A stretch of DNA of 64,000 bases from Cydia pomonella (GCF_033807575.1 NC_084722.1:2350832-2414831), one strand, 5' to 3'; counted from the stretch's first letter, positions 15,201-30,200 are shown. The notes: generated by a model from the sequence alone, not told the origin. A program made the numbers and translations.

Positions 15201-18200
15201 TTTTGGTCCAACTTTCAGTTGGCGGTTCAACTTGCTATCTGTACAAAAAAACACTGGTACGTTGACTGTATTTAAAATAAATTATTTCACACCATGCATT
15301 AGATCATTATCTAATGCATGGTGTGAAATAATTAATAAAGAAACGTAGAGAGTAGTACATTACGATACAAGTGCGAAAAATAGGAAATTCGAAACGAGTG
15401 GCGATAAATTAAAACACGACCGAAGGGAGTGTTTTAAATCGACACGAGTTGCGAATTACCTATTCGCACATGTATCGTACAACGTTTTACAGTACATATG
15501 GCCCTTTAAATGTTCGACACAGTAACGTAATATGCTACTTCTCGCACTAGTGCTATAAAGTAGCCCCATATGTACTGTAAAAGTTATTTTTAGACTCAAT
15601 TTCTATTTTATAAATCGTAAAAACTATAAAAAGTTGGTAAGTTGACCGTGACGTCATTTGCTCAATTGAGGTTATTTCAAAATTATCATTCATTACATTA
15701 TTTTGTTGTTGTGTGCGTGACTACTGGTCTAGTAGCCCCCCTTAGCGACGCCCATATTATTTTGCTTTGCATTCAATTACCACGAATGCAAAAATGTTGT
15801 TGCAATCATAATGATTTTACTATAATTCAAAAACGAAAGCGAAGCGAATCGAATAAAACAACGCAACGTCATTTAAACATATATTCAACAGTGACAATAA
15901 ATCAATTTAACCTACGGCCCGTAAAATAAGCTCGTTTCATCACACGCGAATACTGATATGTTTTAAAGTTCACTACTCTTAAGAATTGAGAAACTATCAC
16001 CCGACCACGGACACTTTAAAACAATATGTTTTTCTATAACACTTTCAAAAGAAAACACTTGGACATGTCGTCTCTTAACAACTTAAACATTTGTAGTCCG
16101 GCGCTTTAACCGGCTTTTTAACACTTTTCTTTCAAAGACTTCGTTTTCCGTTTTGAAAAATGAAGAATTTTTGCTGCTTTACTGTTTAAATAAATCTTGG
16201 AAATAAAGCAACTAATTAGCGGAGTTTAAAATGTTGATTTGTCAACGTTATCTTGTGTAAATATCGTTTTCCATGGAGAACATTATAATATCGTTGCGTT
16301 TTTGCGTCACCTTTTGACGAGAGCTTGTCAAGCAGTAGCTAATTTCTTTACAAGGACGTAGTTTTTCGATAATCCTTCTTTATATTATTGCTGTTTCGCC
16401 AAGGTTAGGTTAGGTTAGTCTCAAAAACACAAAACACTTGAGAATTTTTAAAATTTTGTGATGCGGTCGGGTTCTTCAATCTATTAATCCTAATTAACAC
16501 CAGAAGTCGACGGCTCCGGTTCGCCGGACAGATTCACTGCTGCCACCTCCTCAGCGTGACATCTCTTCCTGTGTTTATGCACGAAGTAGTAACTTGGGAA
16601 CTTGGAGCCGCACGTTTTGCACGGATAGTACTGGATGGTCGTCCGCGTCTTACGATGTCGACATGGCCAGTTACGATCAGGAGAAGATTCTCTCCATGCT
16701 GTGTTTAGGACGCGACTGAATCGGACGGGGCCGTCGCACGAAGCGATATCTAAGACTGTGCTGGATGACCGCTTGTTGTCTGTGTCTGGTTCGATGCGTT
16801 CGACGTCCAACTCGCTTGAGGTTGTCGATGATGGTGACGGTGCTGGTGGTGTGACCGGGGAAGGCGCTCGGGCGCGGCGCGGCACGGGGCGGTGGGCGCC
16901 GGGCGGCGGCGCGGGACGCGCCACGCACGGGCTCGGCCCGAGCCACGCGCGGTACAGCGACAACATGCTCCGGCCGCAGCCGACAGCGGACTGCGAGCGG
17001 GACTCGTTGGCTGAGCCTTTTATAGGGATGGTTAGGGATGTGTGGTTGGTATCGTGGTCACGGCACCACGGGTTCTAAAAAAGACACTAGGAATAGTAGT
17101 TATTCTTATTTGTAATAATTACAGTCAGAAAGGAAGCCACACTGCCCAAAACACAACTGAATTTTTTCGATGAAAATATTTTTTACATTTTTTTTGTTTA
17201 ATTTGTGTATTTCCTCAAAATCACGGTCTTATAGTTTATTCGATTGCCTATATTGAGTTGAATATGTCTTGTTCTTAGAAAGATTTAGATTTCGTTTATT
17301 AAAGATTAAACGATGAAAGTAAGAGGCTTTTATGTAGATATGGATTTCTGCTAGAAATTTGTTTCTGAATCTGTTTGAACGTGTTGAGTGAATCGCTAAT
17401 CGAAATAACCCCATTTCTATGCAATTTTATGCCTATGTAATTTTTTTGACAAAAACATTATACCCCAATATGCAAGGGGACCCAGGGGACAGTCAGGCAA
17501 ATAAAAGTTGATTGTTAGTCTATATCCCGATTAAAACGGGAGCAATCTTCAGATTCGGGCCCTAGGGACCTTACAGCGGCGAGGGGCCTAGGTTGTTTAA
17601 CTGGTGATGTTTGAGAGGAAAACATTATGTTTTGAATATGAATTCATATTGATGTATTCTTGAAATTTAGCTAGAGGGGTATTTCCGTGTTTTTATCGAT
17701 TTAATAGTTCGGATTTTTCGTCAGTCTGAGGTAAATAGGAGATATAGTATAACTCTTGAGCAATTTTATCATTTTCCTTCAAAGATTTCAAAAGTAACGA
17801 TAAGTCCATTCATATAATTCCGACTTGTTACTGTGTGTTGATGAGTTCGCATCACGCGTAGGATAGGTCGTAACTGGTTGCCTTAGACTGCACGATTCGT
17901 GATGCTGTTCTGGCTTTTTTTATCTGTTTTCCTCCGCTTTTATTATCTGTTGTCAACCTACTCTTTAAGCATGATTGAATCAACTTACAATTGTTAAACC
18001 ATTTAGTTCATAAAAGGGCATTTATTTGTGTGATGAACTTAGATATTTGTTCCTGAGTCATGAGTGTTTTGTATGCATTTAAGTACGTATTTATATATAA
18101 TATGTATCGTTGTCCTAAGTACCCGCAACGCAAGTCTTATCGAGCTTACTGCGGTGCTTAATCAATTTGTGTAATAATGTCCTATAATATTAGTTTATTT

Positions 18201-21200
18201 CATTTGTTATATGATGGGGGCTCTTTACAAAACGCCCTCTAGAAGTACTATTTCTTTCTGATATAAATGATGTAATGTTGACTAACCCCCGCATATCTCA
18301 GAGTCCCCAGGGCCTCCCGCGAATTGTTTAAACGTTGTCCTACGCAAAGAATCGCGACAGCGCATGAATATTATACAAACGGACCGACTCCGTATTTTTT
18401 TTTCTGTTATGACAAATTGAATCAAGATTTTTGCTTTTCATATTCCTGCAGGGGGGTTTCTAGTGATGGTACGAATTTGTAATAAGTAGGTAAGTAACTT
18501 AAGACGGCTTCTAATGTGAAACTCTGTCGGGTTTTTTCCCCGTAAATTCTAATCAGTAATCACACTTCAATGTTATAAGTTATAATACTGAAGATAATCA
18601 TTTGAACATATAAAAGTGCATTATAATGGCAAATAAATCTAGATAGATAGATAGAATACTCTTTATTGGCACACCTCAGTAAAATATACAAAATATCTAG
18701 AATATAAATCTTAAATTACCAATGTAACTAATAAAAATAGGTGTTGTATTTTTGCCAGTCCATTTGTAAATGTGTTTAATGAGATTTTAGAGTAATTGGC
18801 TTTGCATTCGGCCGATAGAATAATTCCCCCCTTATTTTAGCAAACTGATATAGCAAAGAGAGTGTATAAGGGAGAAGTAGAAGAGGGAGCTGGAAGGGGT
18901 AGACCTCGGCGGACTTTCTCTGATCAAATCTGGGAAATCCTGAAGAAAGGCCAGGTCAAGAGCACTCTAAACCGACGAGCGTGTATGAGGAATGTCATGA
19001 AAGTGAAGGAAGCGAAAGAGGTATGTCAGGATCGTAGCAAGTGGAAATCCGTGGTCTCTGCCTACCCCTTCGGGAAATAGGCGTGATTATATGTATGTAT
19101 GTATGTATGTAAGATATAGCACGTACCTATAGATATCTAGTGTATAACTATGTACAAAGATACATTAATTGAGTAAGATGCGTAAAATCGAAGACAATTT
19201 CGTGCTCCGAATTTGACCGGTAAACGAGATGGCGCTGTTGATACATTTCGCGATAACTCTGATTGTCAAAAGTTGACGTTTGACAATTCAGTGACCCCAA
19301 AACATATGGCGCAGTACAGCGCCATCTGTTTTGGGTGTCAAAATAAGCAGCAGGTTTTTTTCTTAGACTTCACCTCTCTTTTACAATCAATTCCTTTTGC
19401 TATGTACTGTAATTATAAATATCTAATCGCAGCGGTCCTGGATGTGCTAAACCGCGCCAACATCCCGCGGGACGCTCTAAGTGAATTAAGTGTTTGCTCG
19501 GTACTGTTTATCTTTTGTTGGAATTCATTCATTTATAATTTTACATGCAATTCAAGAAGCTTTCTGATTTTATTTGTATTGTAGCCGTCGTTTTGTAATT
19601 ACATATCGTTAATCTCTCCATAGATACTTATAATCAACCATGGTACAGTCAGCGTCAAATACTTTGTAGCAGTCATCGTGTCCAAATAGTTCGGTACACC
19701 ATACTAAATATATGGTGTACCGAACTATTTGGCTACTTTGGTTGCTACAAAATATTTGACGCTGACTGTACAGTATAGATGTTATACATGATATACAATG
19801 TCTCACATGGACCCTGCAAGCGCACAGCATATAATATCTTATTATTCATAACTCAAAACATATTATCATATTATTAGCAAAATTATCAACTTATTTAAGA
19901 AAGTCATCAAATGTCAAACAAATAAATTAATTAATGTACAATATTCATAATACAGATTTAGTTTTAGTTTTACTTATTTTCCTTCCTTCAACCTAGCGTT
20001 TTCCCGGCCTAGCGCCAGGGTCCGCTTTCCTACTCAATCTTCTCCACTTTGCCCGGTCTTCGGCATCCTCAGATGTGAGATTGTTCTCTTTCATGTCCAT
20101 AGATACTTATTTTATTATGGGAAATCCAATAACCATATTATCTATGGGCATGGTATGGCTATTTATCTATGGGCCACTAGTTGCCTGAAATAAAGTTTTT
20201 CTTTCCATTCGTTCATCCACTCATTCATATTGTCTTAGCCTTTCTAGGGATCGGTTATAATATTCGTATTTCTAGTTTTTTTTTAGTGCCGCTAAAAATT
20301 GTCTCTATTCATATAATCACAAATCACTTCTGCGAACATATCCATTACATCACATGCGTAACTGTAACGTGCGAAAACTGTCGATCTACTTTTAATATTT
20401 TACGATCACTAATTCATGCCGGCCGTTAATCATTTTAAAAGTAAGATTATTTGAATAATTCAACTCGTAGACAATTTTAATCAAACTAAGACGCCCAACG
20501 TAATATCCATTACGTAAAAAACGTCAAAAACCGGCGATGTATCGCTGATCCGGGACCTAATCCCGTCACCGTAATCCCGGACCGTACACGGAATAGCAAA
20601 TCATCCATTTGGACAATTAACCGCTTTGTCCAAGTGCTTACGCGGTAATTGGGATTTGTGACGTTGGGTTTCGTTTGCCCTAATAATGCTGCGTATTGGC
20701 TATTTGTAATATTTATTTAGATACTAATACATATACAGTAGACAAAAACAGGAGTCAATAAATAATTTGTGATTTATTTGACAAATCTACTTTGTCAATA
20801 GAAAAAGGCGCGAATACAAATTCTATGGGAGGACAGCCCCTCGCGCTTATATATATATATTTTTTTATTATTGACGGAAATGGCTTGCCAGATACAAGAC
20901 TAAAATTCCCAGCAATCAATAGTTGATAGACTGAGATAGAGAAGCGATAGACAAAATGGTGTTTTTCAGATAATGGGTGTGCAACGCACGACGAAATAAT
21001 TGGGTATGTTGCAGGCAGATGTTATTTAAAAAGTAAAACTACTGTTTAGATAGATCCTTCAAAACTATTCACACCGGAATTTACCGCAGCGTTTACGCGA
21101 TCACGTGTCTTAGCAGCAAAAACTCAACACGCAAGTTTTTGCTGCGTAAACGGTGCGTCAACGTCTTTAACAGCGGTGTAGACAATCCTTAACCTACAGG

Positions 21201-24200
21201 AATAAAATGTAGTTTATACGCAGCTTTTTTCCCTTTAAAAACCTTATTTTAATAACATATAATTTCATAGTCGTATTACTGTTAATACAAACAAAATACT
21301 TAGGGTAAACAAAACCTAATGAAATGATTGGTCTTTGAGTGTTTGCGTTGTAAAATTGGCTCCCCACCGTCCCGGCGTGTCGCTGTTTGCGGCCAGCCGA
21401 GCGCGACAGTTTAACGATTTGCAAACAGCGACATCTAGGGATTAAACGTTTGACGATCTGTTTGTTCACGGACATTTACTTACCTATGTTATATGTAATT
21501 CAGTTAACTTCCTGCTTACTTGATTGCTTTGAATTCATAATACTTTTGTCAATGTATTTTCATTAAGTTCCGTTTGAGCATTTCTGCTTAAATATCCTCA
21601 TCTTTCTCGCGTTATCCCATCATTTTTGGAGCTTGGGGCCTGCTTAGCAACTAATCCCAAGAATTGGCGTAGACACTAGTTTTTACGAAAGCGAATGCCA
21701 TCTGCCCTTTCAACCCAGAGGGTAAACTAGGCCTTGTGGGAATTAGTCCGGTTTCCTCATCATGTTTTCCTTCACTGAAAAGCCACTGGTAAATATCAAA
21801 TGATATTTCGTACATAAGTTCCGAAAAACTCATTGATACGAGCTGGGGTTTGAACCTGCGACATCCGGAATTAAAATCATATGCTCTTACCGCTAGGCCA
21901 CCAGAGCTTTAATTTAATTTCTGCTTTAATATACTGGTGGAAAATGTTTTGGCTCATGTTTTAATTTCTATTTACCACCCTAAGACTGCACAAATCTATG
22001 CACTTTAATTCCATTGTACAAAATAGAAGAAGAAAAGATAATATTATACCAACTACGTCTATTAACACTACCTTTGCGAGTAGACAATTCTCCACCAGGT
22101 CTGCAAAATTGTATAACTTCATCAATAGACAAATAAATATTTACCACTTACCTTATAATAAATGCAAAAAATGTATAATGGACTGGATAAAAAGATGACT
22201 TACCAAAATATCGAAAACGTACTACTAAACATTGCTGAATTTGAATAAACTTACATACATTATATACACTCAATAATACGAAAAAGAAAGGACATATATC
22301 AAACACAGGTACACCAAACTCATGGTTTAATATTATTTCAAGATATAATATTTTTGTAATAATTTATTGTTTCATTGGATTTTATTAAAATTAAGATTTT
22401 TGTTGATCTAAGAAAAGAGCAGTACCTCTTAACACAGGTAAAGATTTACTTAAAAAGAGGTACTATACACTATATGATAACTGTAAATTACTCTTGATTG
22501 AATAAATTTTTTTTTTTTTTTTTTAATACTTTGTAAAACTGTAAGCTGTTTGTTTCCCAATAAAAAAACAACAATAAATTAAATAAACTTTACAATATGT
22601 TCAAAATATTCTATGCATTTCACAACGTAGATATTTCGCAGCTAACGGGTAAACTGCACCGCTAGCCCAACTTTGATAAACGCTCATAATACCTAGACCG
22701 CGTAATGCCTAGACTCGCTCGTAAGATCAATACGGGAGTTTGCAGAACGGCCAATTACAACTTGTACACGGATCACTGGGATTCACTAATTGCGCTGTTT
22801 TACTGTGAGTACAGTCGGCGTCAACTAGTCACGGCAAACGTGCTCAAATCGTGACGGAAAACATGCTCAAATAGTAGCGACAAACGTGCTCAAATAGTGA
22901 CGACAAACGTGCTCAAGTCGTGAAGGAATACGTGCTCAAATAGTGACCGCAAACGTGCTTAAAACGAGACGGAAAACGTGCTCTAATATTTAAGTACGGC
23001 AAACGTGCTCAAATAGTGACGGCAAACGTGCACAAATAGTGACGGGAAACGTGCTCAAATAGTGACGGCAAACGTGCTTAAATCCTGACGGAAAACGTGC
23101 TCAAATAGTGACCGCAAACGTGCTTAAATCGAGACGGAAAACGTGCACAAATGTTTACGGCAAACGTGCTCAAATAGTGACGGCAAACGTGGACAAATAG
23201 TGACGGCAAACGTGCTCAAATAGTGACGGAAAACGTGCTTAAATCCTGACGGAAAATTTGCTCAAATAGTGACAGCAAACGTGCACAAATAGTGACGGCA
23301 AACGTGCTCAAATAGTGACGGCGAACGTGCTTAAATCCTGCCGGAAAACGTGCTCAAATAGTGACGGCAAACGTGCTTAAATCCTGACGGAAAACGTGCT
23401 CAAATAGTGACGGCAAACGTGCTCAAATTGTGAGGGCAAGCGTGCACAAATTTATCGTAACATATACTTTCTATGGTGATAAAGGTAAACAGAATTGAAA
23501 GAAAATGTAACCAAGGCATCCAGTGCCCGAAGATCCGAACCGGTGATACAGTTTTCACGGGTAACCTCTTTTAACCTTTAGTTAGACCACCCGGTCACTG
23601 TGGTACCCCATCCGAGGCTACGCACCTTTGACGATACGAATAAATAAAAGAGATATAGTGTGACAGAAATAGGTCAACAAAATTGTAGTTAATTATACCT
23701 AGAAAAATATCCTCCTATCCAAATCACACAAGGATAATCTCCCTCACTGTACCTGAATTCCTGTAAAGAAAATTAGCGGAATATATCTATAGTCTCCATT
23801 ACCCCCGATGCTCGATATTCGTCAAAACGACAGTGATAGTAGAACGAACAAGAGCTAACCCGCTTGCTGAATAATGAAACGAAGTGTCGGCGAAGTTAAT
23901 TATCGCCGAGTTAATATTGCAACCTCAGAACAAACCGAGTTTAGCGCCGATTGTTCGTCCGAATGTTCACTGTCAATATCTAATGGGGTTTCATCAGAAG
24001 TTTTTAGGCTTTTTATACGGAGAAATGAAATAGAATATCAGACTCAACCCAAAAAAGCACATTATTTAGTAGGTAAGACAGGGCTCTTTATTAAGTGAAA
24101 TAATCGTTCTTTTTGCAAAATTTCTAAAGTAGGTTCCATGCCCTAATTATAGTATAGAGACGTGAACCCTTTGATTGTAGGTTTTTGAGATAAGGTAATT

Positions 24201-27200
24201 GTGAGGAAGACTGCCATACATATAAAGTCGTAAGGAAAGAAATCTCGTATTGGGAGCGTGCACGACTGTCACGCAACCTAGTGTCCGCAATTCTAGGGGA
24301 AAACGTCAATTCACTACATCTTATAAAACTACTCCAAAACTAAAAACTACTGAACGGATTTTCATACGACTTTCATCTATCAATAGAGTGATTCTTGAGG
24401 AAGGCTTAAGTATATAAGTTGTTAAGGTTTTGTGTAAATTGTTTGAAATATAACGATGTTGTCTGAAAAAATCACGCTGGCTAGGAGCTTTAATCGAAAA
24501 CGCTGCCTAATCCGTTTGAGCTATAACAACACAATGTATGGTGGGGTTGTTTCTCATTCATAGGTCTACAAAAAAGTCCGCGATGTGAAATGTCTATCTT
24601 TTAAGGATAACTTACTATATCCATTCTTAACTTCTAGAAAAAGATCACGTAATATGTGGCATTAGCAAAGCTATTTACATGGATACATTATTAACAATTA
24701 TCAAAATAAATACGTTAGTTAAATTAAGCATTTCATACAGATTACAATGGTCCCTTACACCATACAATTTAAATGAATATTTTAGGAGTAATCGTAATTC
24801 AAAGTTTCATTTCGAGCCATATAATTGTACGAAATGTTAAAGACGCTATCTGCAGTTAGTTCAAATTTTTACCACCTTATGCGCTGGGATCGCTTTACTT
24901 ACCCCCACCACGCACTTCGCACGGTCCCAATAATAAGTAATTTGCTCAGACTCAGTCACAAAAGGAAGAGCTTCGCTCCTTCTGTTCTACAGACCTGTAA
25001 GTGTAGGTACTTAAAAAAGCAAGAGTTTTCATTTAGAGAAACGACGAAAGAGCTTGTAGATGGTCTTACACGTTGACCTTACACTAATAACAACAGTATT
25101 AAAAGTACATAAGAGGGAAGAATAGGTTTGCGATCCTAGCGAAATAACGGTAATTTTTCTATGAAATTCCATTTCGGGAGAAAACGTTTTTCACTAACTA
25201 AATCTTAAAATCGCTTTGATTTTGATGTGGATCGCATCAGCATAATATATTCTAGGTTTAAAAAAAATATTGCAAATTTAGAAAAAAAAGTAAAACCGAT
25301 GTTTTTCATTGGTTCAAATAACATACTAAAAAATCATGTTGAATGGAAAATATTTAGAAGTGGAAAAACCTTTTCTGCTTTTTTATGGACGATCACTTTG
25401 TAAGATACCCATAGTAAAATAAATAATAAAAATAAATATTATAGGACATTATTACACAAATTGACTAAGTCCCACAGAAAGCTCAATGAGGCTTGTGTTG
25501 AGGGGTACTTAGACAACGATATATATAATATATAAATATTTATAAATACTTAAATACATAGAAAACACCCATGACTCAGATAATGACAATCGCTAAAACA
25601 ACAATAGTTGTATAAATACTAAATACAAGAGCTAACCCGCGGGCTGCGGCTGCATGAAGCGAGTTGTCGGCGAAGTTAATTATCGCCGAGTTAATATTGC
25701 AACTTCTACAAAGTACAAACGTAGTTTAGCGCCAATTACTGTGTTGGGATAGTTCGGATGTTAACTTTGTCAATAACATGGTTTGAAGAGGCGCTTTCAA
25801 GCTTTTTGTAAGGAAAAACAGATTATTGTCGTTGAATGAAGCAACAGGTTTAATTAAATCGTGACAAAATGAAGTCAAAATTTATCAGCATGGAACTTTT
25901 AACTATGTAACTAGGAATTTTTAATATCGGACGCAAATCTTTCGATTATATATTTTATGGGTGTATGTACAGTCAGCATCAAAAGTAGCGGATAAAACAA
26001 GGTTTCAAAAGTATCTACCATTCTGTAACAGTTAAACGAAATGTGGTGGTTCTATATGAGGAACAATTAAGACGGTAAAAGATATATTTTTGAATGTTAA
26101 CTTTAGAGATTTATCTATATTTGGAAAAGTTATCCAGAATATCAGATACTTTTGGCGCATTGTTTCATCCGTTACTATTGATGCTGACTGTACCTATCTG
26201 TTACCGTAACTCCCAAATTGGCTCCGTTTTTTTGTTGGAAAGATAACTTGTTTTTTTTTGTGACATACTTTGTGGTAGAATTTTCATGTATGTAATAGTA
26301 AAACAATATTAAATTAAGGTCTTGTTTGATTACGAACATGAAACTTACATTTATCCAATGTAACATAGTTTGTTGGCTTAATCCGTAAATCTGAACCGGA
26401 CCCGACAGCCGGAATACAATATTGCACGTCAAGGCACTCACAGTGCGTTACCCGTCAATTTACTAGATTTGCGAATCGTAACGTACCACGTTGATAAATT
26501 CTAGTAAATATTGTTGGCAATTGATGTTACTTTTTTTTTTGTTGGTCGTCATTGTGTTTAAGGTGTATTTAAATCCTTGACCAAGTAACTTATGGAACAG
26601 CAAATATGAGTACGCTAGGTTTATATAGTCGTATTATTTGTCACGAATAAAAAGTCACAAGTCAACATGAAGTCCAAATTTAATGGTAATTTTGATTACA
26701 CTCGTTAGAGGCACAAGCCTAATGCATTAATGGGTTTTTATCTATTATAAATAATTGTGAACATTAAGAAATTTACGCTTTGACAAGCATACAAGAGATC
26801 AGGGTGTCTAGCGAAGATGACAATCGCTTGCGCTACGACAACGAAATCCTATCTGTCTCTCTATCATTATTCCATATGTGCGATAGAGAGACTTGTGGCT
26901 AGGCCCCCTGGATCTTAGTATTGTGAAGGTTGGAAACCTTCACAGTCTCGTGATAGGTAACTGGCAACCATTATTTGAATTCAGAACTATCGCCCTGCTG
27001 AAGGAATAAAGATCTGCAGGCGATTTCATTCTGAAAGTAGCAAGCATCTGAGTTACTCGATAGTTGCATTGTGTTGTTTGAAGACAAAATATATAAATAT
27101 TATCAGGATCTACCTGGAGCGTTTACATTCCCCACCTCAGATAGACCGTATCTCTTTTACATGGTGGAGGCGCGGGGTATGTAAACGCTCCAGGAGATTC

Positions 27201-30200
27201 TGATAATATTTATATAATTATTTTTTCTTCAAACAACACAATACAACTATCGAGTAACTTAGATGCTTGCTACTTTCAGAATGAAATCGCCTGAAGATCT
27301 TATTCCTTCAGCAGGGCGATAGTTCTGAATTCAAATAATGGTTGCGTTGAAGTATACATGTCCTTTTTTACATCGGATTAGCCAAAACGTACGAATCAGT
27401 CAATCAATATTTTTTTCTTGTCTTCCCGGTTCGCGTTCTATAGTAAAATTTATTCACCTCGCAGAAAAGCTCGCTAAGGGTAAAAACACTACAGTTTCTG
27501 TAGGTTAGTTGTGCAGTGCAGGTAACAATATGTACGTTGGATAATGTACAAACAAATCTGGCTTAATCCGTAAATCAGAATCAGGCGGACGGGCAGCGCA
27601 TGCAATATTCACGGCTGCCGCTATTGCAACACCTGCAGAGCAACAAGCGTTCGCCTCATAGAAACAGTATAAATGCGCCCACTGATTACCAGTTCGCCGG
27701 ACGATATCGGCCTGTAGGTTATTCGCGACCGTCAGCTTTTATCTTTGACTAACTAATTGACTTAGTGAAAATGAGGGGGAATTTGACAAATTTTCAATGA
27801 ATCGAATCCTATAGAGACCGTGCGTGTTGGAGGGTCTGCCATCTCGTGACCTAAATCGAAAGCGAAAACAATTCATGCTTCTAAGTAGTTGCTGTACACT
27901 TCACGCTGGCTCTATTTTGCATTGTAGGGTCTGTCATCTAAAAACGGTGTCTGATCGATTTATATGCCGTTCTTTTCAATATTAGGTTATAATATATCTA
28001 AGGACACATAAGGAATATATGGAAGGTTGTTTTCTAAAATGAAATTGAAAGATACCGCGCAATTCTTTAAATTTCGATGTAAAATTTAGCACAACCAGGT
28101 AAACAGAATATTTTATAGACTAAATAGTATATTTTTCCATACAATCAGTACCATGGACTTGACCTGCAGCAGTGATAACAGTGCCTTCATGTTTGAGGCG
28201 TTTGAATCCCCTGAGACCACGCACTTCAACAATCATTTCTGCCATTCTTATTGCAATTTGTTGTCTTATTTCTCCTTACTTAAAATAAGAACTGAGATAA
28301 AAAAAACACAAGCCTTTTTATACTGGTTCTTTTGAATCGCTCAGTGTGTGGACTGGGAACCAGGCCGCGCTCTGCGCGCAATTTGCAAGCCAAAGCAGAT
28401 TAACAGAGCTTAGCTCTCATTATTTATACCGGCCCGATTATCGGCGAAGCACGAGATTTAACCGTTGTTTAATATTATATCCCATGAAGTAAAAACAGTG
28501 TTTAAATATGTCAGGGGATTAACGGTAATACCGTTGATAGCAGATCATTATGAAGTAATAAAAAATTAAGGTATCCCTACCTAGACAGACATATAAAATT
28601 GTTGGTTGCCTCGTATATTTTATGTATACGCATACCTACTTAGCTCAGGCACAGTCTAAAGAGGTCCACTGATTACCAGTTCTCGTAAAGATATCGGTTT
28701 GCCAGTTATTCGCAAAAGCTAGCAATCGCGAATAACTGACAGGCCGATATCGTCCGGCGAACTGGTAATCAGTGGGCCACTTAAAAGAAAGAGTTTCCTT
28801 CCTTCCTTCTCCTTTACCGTCCTTCTGTAAGAAGAGTACATGTGTGGACAAACGCAAGAGTTAGAAGCGACGAAAGAGCTTGTAGACGGTCTTTCCACAT
28901 TGATCTTAATCAAATTTTGTTATGAGCAAAGTTATTGGTAGTCTTATTATTATAATTTGTTCTATTCTAGGTAATTGTACTCATCGGTTGTTCAATATTT
29001 AATTAAATATATTTGTACTTGTCGTGTTTTTTTTTTTATGTACAATAAAAAATATACATAAGAAATAAAAATAGATACATACTCTTATTTATTCTTAACT
29101 GGGAAATTTCTAAGTCAATCTCTTTTACATGGAAAATTATCATATTAACGAACACGATCGACGAAAAATTCTAAGCGATTAAAAGGATAAAGATACATAA
29201 TTTTCCAGTCATTCCTTGTTTCAGGAAGGAAATCATAAATCTACTCTCTCCTTATTAAACCCGTGCTAATTGTAGTTTCTCTATTGTCTGCAGCCGTGAT
29301 CGAGCGCATCAGCACGCCCTCAACGCCGGCCGCGGCGCCGACGCCGACACCAACGCCCACGCCGGCGGCGTGCGCCGTTTGCGGCGCCCCCGGCGCGACG
29401 CGCGCTGTGTCGCGGTCCCGAGCGCTGTTCTACGGGCTGCGGGAGGACGCGGCGGGCAGTCGGGTGTGCGACGCTTGCCACACGAGGTGCGTCCGCTGCA
29501 GGTAAGCTGTGTATAGATAACTCCAGGGCACCCATAAAGACCTTTGCTGACACTGTGGGATCTATCCAAGGGCTGTCAGATATTTAAGGTTTTCATGCTT
29601 CAGCATCGTCTAAATATTGAAAACCGCGTCTATATATTGGAAACCTGTTGGTGATTGCGTTCATTCTTGTCTGATAATATGCTGTCAGTGTCTGTGGCAT
29701 TCTTTCTTCGTCTTCTGAAGATAATTTGATGTCATAGGCTGGAGTCAAGAGTTATCCTCGCGGTCACTTCACCTCTGCTCTGATGGCGTTGTTCAAACAG
29801 CCGGCCCGGTCTCGACGATAAACTTGGCACTAACAGTCAGTGCAAAACTTGAGAAGTACCAGCGTTCGCAGAGGTCTCGAGGACACCGATCCTTAGTCAT
29901 TAAAGACCTCTACATCCAGGTCAAGCGGTCTCACTTGAATACTTGAGTAATCTAAACCACAACTATTGTTTGCAGGTACACTTGGTGTCCATCGTGCCAC
30001 GGGCCGAAGGTGCGCGCGAAGCGACTGCGGCACCTGCCGCCCAAGTGGCACGACCTCTCGCCTGAAGTCAAGAAACCTCTTCTTGACGAATGGAGTAAGT
30101 TGATCGTTTCTTTGCCCCTTAGTCGGTCTTCCGACGAAACATTTTGTTTTCAAATAAATGGTATGCTTTATTTTAAACTCCAGCTGGCAAATAAATCTAC

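Larger units (their letters stand above)
10598..29293 (+). other. 18.7-kb Smr intron with nested genes and many mobile elements
   Basis: The largest intron in the window. It holds a nested minus-strand zinc-finger gene (16490-17024), a possible minus-strand micro-ORF (28120-28322), a 23-bp satellite (22812-23455), SINEs of two families, several foldback MITEs and LINE tails, all listed separately. Stretches 7,700-style AT-rich sequence such as 12600-13050, 13990-14780, 15640-16400, 17100-18000 and 28900-29280 hold nothing I can name. Flanking exon phases (1 and 1) are compatible with direct splicing. Confidence 0.7.

Noticed and set aside
16402..16418. Interstitial insect telomere repeat (GGTTA)n
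   Set aside because: Only about three units; can occur by chance.
22812..23455. CRISPR-like array
   Set aside because: Repeats are contiguous, imperfect and without spacers, in a eukaryotic intron.
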